A stretch of 64,000 nucleotides of DNA from Ga0077555 sp033764055 (GTDB lineage Bacteria; Pseudomonadota; Alphaproteobacteria; Rhizobiales; Hyphomicrobiaceae). Numbering within the stretch: the stretch's first letter is position 1; every line of letters starts with the position of its first letter. Position numbers and translations under genes: made by a program. The notes beneath the pieces were generated by a model. It made no database searches and was not told where the DNA came from. It saw only the letters and a list, made by a program, of their open reading frames with translations. This document shows, piece after piece, positions 60,671 through 64,000 of the stretch. Location of the stretch: NCBI GenBank assembly GCA_033764055.1, contig JANRJI010000037.1, positions 62,001-126,000 of the forward strand. Direction: 5' to 3'.

Positions 60671-61195
60671 TCAGAGATCGCGTTCCCAGGTCTCGCCGAC
60701 GAGATCCTGACCGAAGCCACGATAGGGCTCGGTCGCCGTCATCTCGAAGCCGAGCCGCTGATAGAGCCGGCGCGCCGGCACGAGCACGTCGTTGGTCCAG
60801 AGCGTCATGCGGGTGTAGCCCGCACCGCGCGCGAAGCTCATGCAATCCTCGACCAGCAAGCGTCCGAGCCCCGTCCCGCGCTGGCCGGGCTCGACGTAGA
60901 CCATGCGCAGCTTGGCGACATGCGGCGTGTCGCTCCGGACAACGAAGGCCGAGCCGACGGGACGTCCATCGCTCTCGGCGATGCGGCAGCAGTCGCGGGC
61001 CGGATCGAACCGCTCGATGAAATCCGCGGCCACCTTCGCGACAAGCGCCTCGAACGTCCAGTCCCAGCCGTACTCGGCATGATAGAGCGCGCCGTGGCGG
61101 TGGACCACGTAGCCGATGTCGCCAGGGCGCGGTTGACGCAGGATGTGGCCGGGGCGAGCCGGTCCCGAAGCGGGCGGCTCAGGCGCAGTAGGCAT
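60671..61195 (-). CDS. GNAT acetyltransferase
   Basis: A 174-residue GNAT enzyme. The core runs RMVYVEPGQRGTGLGRLLVE, where QRGTGLG is the acetyl-CoA loop, and ends TNDVLVPARRLYQRLGFEM. The N-terminal RPGDIGYVVHRHGALYHAEY is the segment that in related proteins follows a MarR DNA-binding domain; here the domain is absent. It overlaps the DUF1272 gene by 17 bases and belongs to a four-gene minus-strand cluster. Confidence 0.88.
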   Translation of the reverse strand: MPTAPEPPASGPARPGHILRQPRPGDIGYVVHRHGALYHAEYGWDWTFEALVAKVAADFIERFDPARDCCRIAESDGRPVGSAFVVRSDTPHVAKLRMVYVEPGQRGTGLGRLLVEDCMSFARGAGYTRMTLWTNDVLVPARRLYQRLGFEMTATEPYRGFGQDLVGETWERDL

Positions 61196-61424
61196 GGGGC
61201 TTCACCACGCGCTCACCCGAGGCCGGGAACCGCGCCAGCTTGGCGGCCGGCCGCACCGGGCGCTTGACCAGCTCGCCGCCGCAGTTGGGACAATGTCCAC
61301 CGAGCAGGCGCTCGGCCGCGCAATCGCGGCAGAACGTGCACTCGAACGAGCAGATCAGCGCCTCCTCCGAGGATGGCGGCAGATCCCGGTTGCAGCACTC
61401 ACAGTTGGGTCGCAAGGCCAGCAT
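61179..61424 (-). CDS. DUF1272-family zinc-ribbon-like protein
   Basis: An 81-residue protein of the DUF1272 family. It begins MLALRPNCECCNRDLPPSS and continues ICSFECTFCRDCAAERLLGG and CPNCGGELVKRP; the Cys pairs form a treble-clef-like zinc site. Function is unknown. It shares 17 bases with the downstream GNAT gene and follows the cupin gene after three bases. Confidence 0.9.
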   Translation of the reverse strand: MLALRPNCECCNRDLPPSSEEALICSFECTFCRDCAAERLLGGHCPNCGGELVKRPVRPAAKLARFPASGERVVKPHAYCA

Positions 61425-61427
61425 GCG

Positions 61428-61715
61428 TCACCTGATCTCTATCTCCAGGAACGAGAAGGGCTTGTCCGAGAGGCTCGTCACGTCGTGCTCGACGCCCTTC
61501 TCACGATAGTACGGCTTGTCGCGCAGCATCTCGGCCTCGACCCGCCCGCTTGGCGTTACGACCTGCACACGGCAGTCCTGATAGGGCACGATGATGTAGT
61601 CGAGCTCGTGGCGATGCCACCCGGTCGAGCCGCCGGGCGGCAGAGTATAGCGCACGATGCGAACCCGTGGACCGTCATCGAGCACCTCCACGACGGCTTT
61701 GGTCGAGGCGCCCAT
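61428..61715 (-). CDS. Small cupin-domain protein
   Basis: A 95-residue single-domain cupin. The metal-binding pattern is in PGGSTGWHRHELDYIIV, then later GVEHDVTSLSDKP, with a histidine pair, Glu and distal His. Function is not deducible; similar proteins bind small carboxylates or form sensory cupins. Its ATG overlaps the end of the upstream gene by one base and it is followed by DUF1272 after three bases. Confidence 0.82.
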   Translation of the reverse strand: MGASTKAVVEVLDDGPRVRIVRYTLPPGGSTGWHRHELDYIIVPYQDCRVQVVTPSGRVEAEMLRDKPYYREKGVEHDVTSLSDKPFSFLEIEIR

Positions 61716-62365
61716 CAGCCGCCCTCCTTATCGGACGCCGACTCTGCCCGGATCGCGCCCCGCATCGCCTCCGCGACAGCCGTCTCGGCCCAGCCGCCCC
61801 GCCAGGCCAGCATGCGCGCGGCCTCCATCCGGTCGGCGAGCCCCTTGTTCTGCCCGAGCTTTGTCGAGGCTTGGATGCCTTCCACCTCGATCTCCATGGC
61901 AACGATGGCGCGCAACATCGCCTCGCGCTTGCGCGGCGTCATCTTCGACGTGCTCCACGGCTTCTTGGGCCGCAGCCGCTCCTCGAAATGCAGGCTCATG
62001 CGCTCGACGTGGTCGAGCGTCTCGGCCGGCGGCAGCGGGCGCGCCTGGCCTGTGATATGGGCGGCGAGATAGTTCCAGGTCGGCACCTGGTCCTCGGAAG
62101 CATACCAGTCCGGCGAGATGTAGGCGTCCGGCCCCGACACCACCACAAGCACGCGCGGGCTGCGCGCCACCACCTCGTGCAAGGGGTTCGGCCGTGCGAC
62201 GTGGAACTCGATCCGCTTGCGGCCATCACGCTCGGTGACCAGCAGCGGCACCTGCGAGGCGACCGGTTGTCCCTGGTCGTGCGCGACGACGGCACCGAAG
62301 CCACGCGCGATCACGTAGGCCCAGGCGTCTTCGTCCTCGGTCCTGAATGCGGGGTTGACGTACAC
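61715..62365 (-). CDS. FMN-binding negative regulator (PaiB-like)
   Basis: A 216-residue PaiB/FMN-binding split-barrel protein. The start is GTG (VYVNPAFRTEDEDA), preceded by GAGGAGG. Core motifs are VASQVPLLVTERDG, FHVARPNPL, VVSGPDAYISPDWY and VPTWNYLAAHITG, and the C-terminal MEIEVEGIQASTKLGQNK is very typical of this family. In Bacillus PaiB is linked to sporulation control; in proteobacteria it sits near acetyltransferases, as here. It is the first gene of the four-gene minus-strand cluster. Confidence 0.9.
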   Translation of the reverse strand: MYVNPAFRTEDEDAWAYVIARGFGAVVAHDQGQPVASQVPLLVTERDGRKRIEFHVARPNPLHEVVARSPRVLVVVSGPDAYISPDWYASEDQVPTWNYLAAHITGQARPLPPAETLDHVERMSLHFEERLRPKKPWSTSKMTPRKREAMLRAIVAMEIEVEGIQASTKLGQNKGLADRMEAARMLAWRGGWAETAVAEAMRGAIRAESASDKEGG

Positions 62366-62827
62366 GGGTGCCTCCTCGGGCTCTTTCGAGGAGGGTTGCC
62401 CATTGCGATGGCACCGCTCCCCAGGATGGTGCGGCGCTGCAGACGGCTGTCGGTAAGGGTGATTGCGATCAGACAGCCGCTGGCGCCGTGTGGACTTTCG
62501 TCCCACGTGCACGACGCGAAGCTCGGGCGCGGCTGTCGATCATGAACGCTGGGCTAGAGACTTCGCGCAGGTTCGTCAAGACCAACATGCTGACCCATGT
62601 ACGTCGATTGGGCGGAACCCTGAGTGACATGCGGAACGCGATCCGCTCGCAGGTGCCATCGCGTTTCCGCCGATTCGCCGCGTCGTCTTGCCGAGCGAGG
62701 ACCGCGTCTGCTGACCGCAGGTTTTGGCGAGACGGCGGACGCGGCATCAGTCTAGGATCGAGCAAAGCTTTGCCGCAAGGACACGCACGCCTCGCAAAGA
62801 CGTGTCAGCGGATCCTGGAGGGAGCCC
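62366..62827. other. Divergent intergenic region paiB-like / tctB
   Basis: A 462-base region between the divergent regulator and tctB genes. It contains a perfect 12-base palindrome at 62762-62773, a second nearby inverted repeat (GACACG at 62780 and CGTGTC at 62801) and a GGAGGGAG ribosome-binding site directly upstream of tctB. Several unsupported open frames cross it on both strands. It probably holds the tct promoter and operator. Confidence 0.4.
62762..62773. promoter_or_regulatory. Perfect palindrome upstream of tctB
   Basis: GCAAAGCTTTGC is a perfect 12-base palindrome 55 bases before the tctB start, and GCAAAG recurs once at 62794. This could be an operator for a dimeric regulator of the transporter. 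No regulator has been identified; the palindrome is seen, the role is inferred. Confidence 0.3.
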
Positions 62828-63310
62828 ATGCCGACCGACGGCCTCGGCCATCGACGATCGTTCCGTGTCGCCCGGGACGTCGTTGCAGGTTTGGTCCTCT
62901 GTCTGACCGCGGCAGCTGCCTATTTCGGCATCCGTGATCTCCCGATCAGCGATCCTTCAGGCATTGGCCCTGGCCTCGTACCAAAAACGGTGGCGCTGAC
63001 GGTCGCCATGCTCGGGCTGATCATCGTCGGGCTGGGCTTTCCGGCCACCAGCCGGCGGCTCGATCATTTCTCGATCCGCGGGCCTCTCTTCGTACTTGGT
63101 GCCGTCGCGCTTTTCGCTGCTACGATCCGCTCGCTGGGCCTCGCTCTCGCCGGGCCGCTGGCCGTGATGGTCGCGGGGCTGGCAGATCGCGAGTCGCGGC
63201 CTTTCGAGCTCGCCATCTTCTCGCTGGTGCTCTCTGCCCTCTGCGTCGGCCTTTTCAAGTACGTGCTGAGACTGCCGATTCCGCTCGCGCCGTTTCTCCT
63301 GGGATACTGA
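62828..63310 (+). CDS. tctB: Tripartite tricarboxylate transporter small permease TctB
   Basis: A 160-residue membrane protein with about four hydrophobic segments (AGLVLCLTAAAAYFGIRDLP; VALTVAMLGLIIVGLGF; PLFVLGAVALFAATIRSLG; FSLVLSALCVGLFKYVLRL) and the PLAPFLLGY C-terminus typical of the TctB family. It starts after GGAGGGAG. With TctA and a periplasmic TctC it takes up carboxylates such as citrate. TctC is not in the window. Confidence 0.85.
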   Translation: MPTDGLGHRRSFRVARDVVAGLVLCLTAAAAYFGIRDLPISDPSGIGPGLVPKTVALTVAMLGLIIVGLGFPATSRRLDHFSIRGPLFVLGAVALFAATIRSLGLALAGPLAVMVAGLADRESRPFELAIFSLVLSALCVGLFKYVLRLPIPLAPFLLGY

Positions 63311-63315
63311 GGCCG

Positions 63316-64000
63316 ATGGGCGAGCTCCTCGACAACATCACCCTCGGGTTCGGCGTCGCGATCGGCTTGAAAAACCTGGCGCTCTGCTTTCTGGGCTGCC
63401 TGATCGGAACGCTGATCGGCGTGCTGCCTGGCGTCGGGCCGGTCGCGACCATCTCGATGCTGCTGCCGATCACCTACGGCGTCGATCCGATCGGCGCGTT
63501 GATCATGCTCGCCGGTATCTACTACGGCGCCCAGTATGGCGGCTCGACGACGGCGATCCTGGTCAACATTCCCGGCGAGGCAACCTCGGTCGTGACCGCC
63601 CTCGACGGGCATAGAATGGCGCGGCAGGGCCGTGCCGGTGCGGCTCTTGGCATCGCTGCCATGGGGTCGTTCTTTGCGGGCACGGTTGCGACACTCGTCA
63701 TCGCCGGTCTCGCCGTTCCATTGACGCGCTTCGCGCTGTTGTTTCACCCGGCCGACTATTTCGCGCTGATGGTGCTGGGTCTGATGCTTGCCGTGGTGCT
63801 GGCGCGCGGATCGTTGATCAAGGCCATCGCCATGATACTCGTGGGCGTGCTGCTGTCGACGGTGGGCCGCGACCTCGTCACGGGCGACGAGCGGTTGACC
63901 TTCGGCTGGAGCGAGATCGACGACGGCATCGACTTCGCGGTGGTCGCCATGGGCGTGTTCGGGTTCGCCGAGATCCTGCGCAACCTGGAGACGCCCGAGA
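63316..64000 (+). CDS. tctA: Tripartite tricarboxylate transporter large permease TctA (5' part)
   Basis: The gene runs off the right edge after 228 codons without a stop. It starts MGELLDNITLGFGVAIGLKN five bases after tctB, and the segment IGTLIGVLPGVGPVATISML together with YYGAQYGGSTTAILVNIPGE is the hallmark of TctA. Several membrane segments are visible, and the frame stays open and well conserved in pattern to the window end. Substrate unknown. Confidence 0.93.
   Translation, partial: MGELLDNITLGFGVAIGLKNLALCFLGCLIGTLIGVLPGVGPVATISMLLPITYGVDPIGALIMLAGIYYGAQYGGSTTAILVNIPGEATSVVTALDGHRMARQGRAGAALGIAAMGSFFAGTVATLVIAGLAVPLTRFALLFHPADYFALMVLGLMLAVVLARGSLIKAIAMILVGVLLSTVGRDLVTGDERLTFGWSEIDDGIDFAVVAMGVFGFAEILRNLETPE

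Overview
The window is GC-rich, densely coding DNA typical of an alphaproteobacterium, most likely order Hyphomicrobiales (Rhizobiales-like). Pointers are the DUF1476 F1-ATPase zeta inhibitor divergent from purC, an NrtR-like NAD regulator next to an HD hydrolase, SSGCFRM-type L,D-transpeptidases, heterotetrameric sarcosine oxidase, a serine-glyoxylate aminotransferase and a tripartite tricarboxylate transporter. No rRNA, tRNA, CRISPR array, insertion sequence or phage gene was seen. All calls come from reading the sequence; no database search was run.

Layout. 1-4 kb: cell-wall genes (two paralogous L,D-transpeptidases) with a nuclease-like and an NTF2-like protein. 4-9.4 kb: dihydroorotase, YgfZ, DNA glycosylase Tag, HD hydrolase and NAD regulator. 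9.4-22 kb: mixed housekeeping (GH114-like secreted protein, orphan TIR-like protein, amino acid permease, universal stress protein, purC, ATPase inhibitor, purB) with several unknowns. 22-31 kb: uvrC with a repeat-associated insertion, an NTF2-monooxygenase fusion, a phosphodiesterase, an ArsR regulator/MFS pair, an aminotransferase, and a HEPN gene with a frameshifted partner. 31.7-45.8 kb: a catabolic block with an FAD/Fe-S 2-hydroxyacid dehydrogenase, soxBDAG sarcosine oxidase, and divergently hyuA-hyuB plus a ThDP enzyme. 46-52.9 kb: a secreted protein with a possible Cys-His-Asp centre, a Pls/PosA-type membrane non-ribosomal peptide synthetase and its phosphopantetheinyl transferase. 53-64 kb: purS, a small membrane protein, purQ, a DevBCA-like exporter, XdhC, a small-enzyme cluster, and tctB plus the start of tctA.

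How the genes may work together. SoxBDAG would oxidise sarcosine to glycine and a C1 unit. The divergent HyuA/HyuB could supply it by opening N-methylhydantoin or a related ring, and the aminotransferase and 2-hydroxyacid dehydrogenase fit the same glycine/glyoxylate theme; this linkage is inferred. The most distinctive system is the Pls/PosA synthetase with its own activating transferase. That architecture is known from epsilon-poly-lysine synthetase, and acidic residues in the predicted specificity pocket suggest a basic amino acid, so the strain may make a cationic isopeptide-linked homopolymer.

Other notable points: a palindromic repeat inserted in frame in two unrelated genes, a serine hydrolase-fold protein with Gly at the nucleophile position, and a hairpin abutting the soxB start codon.
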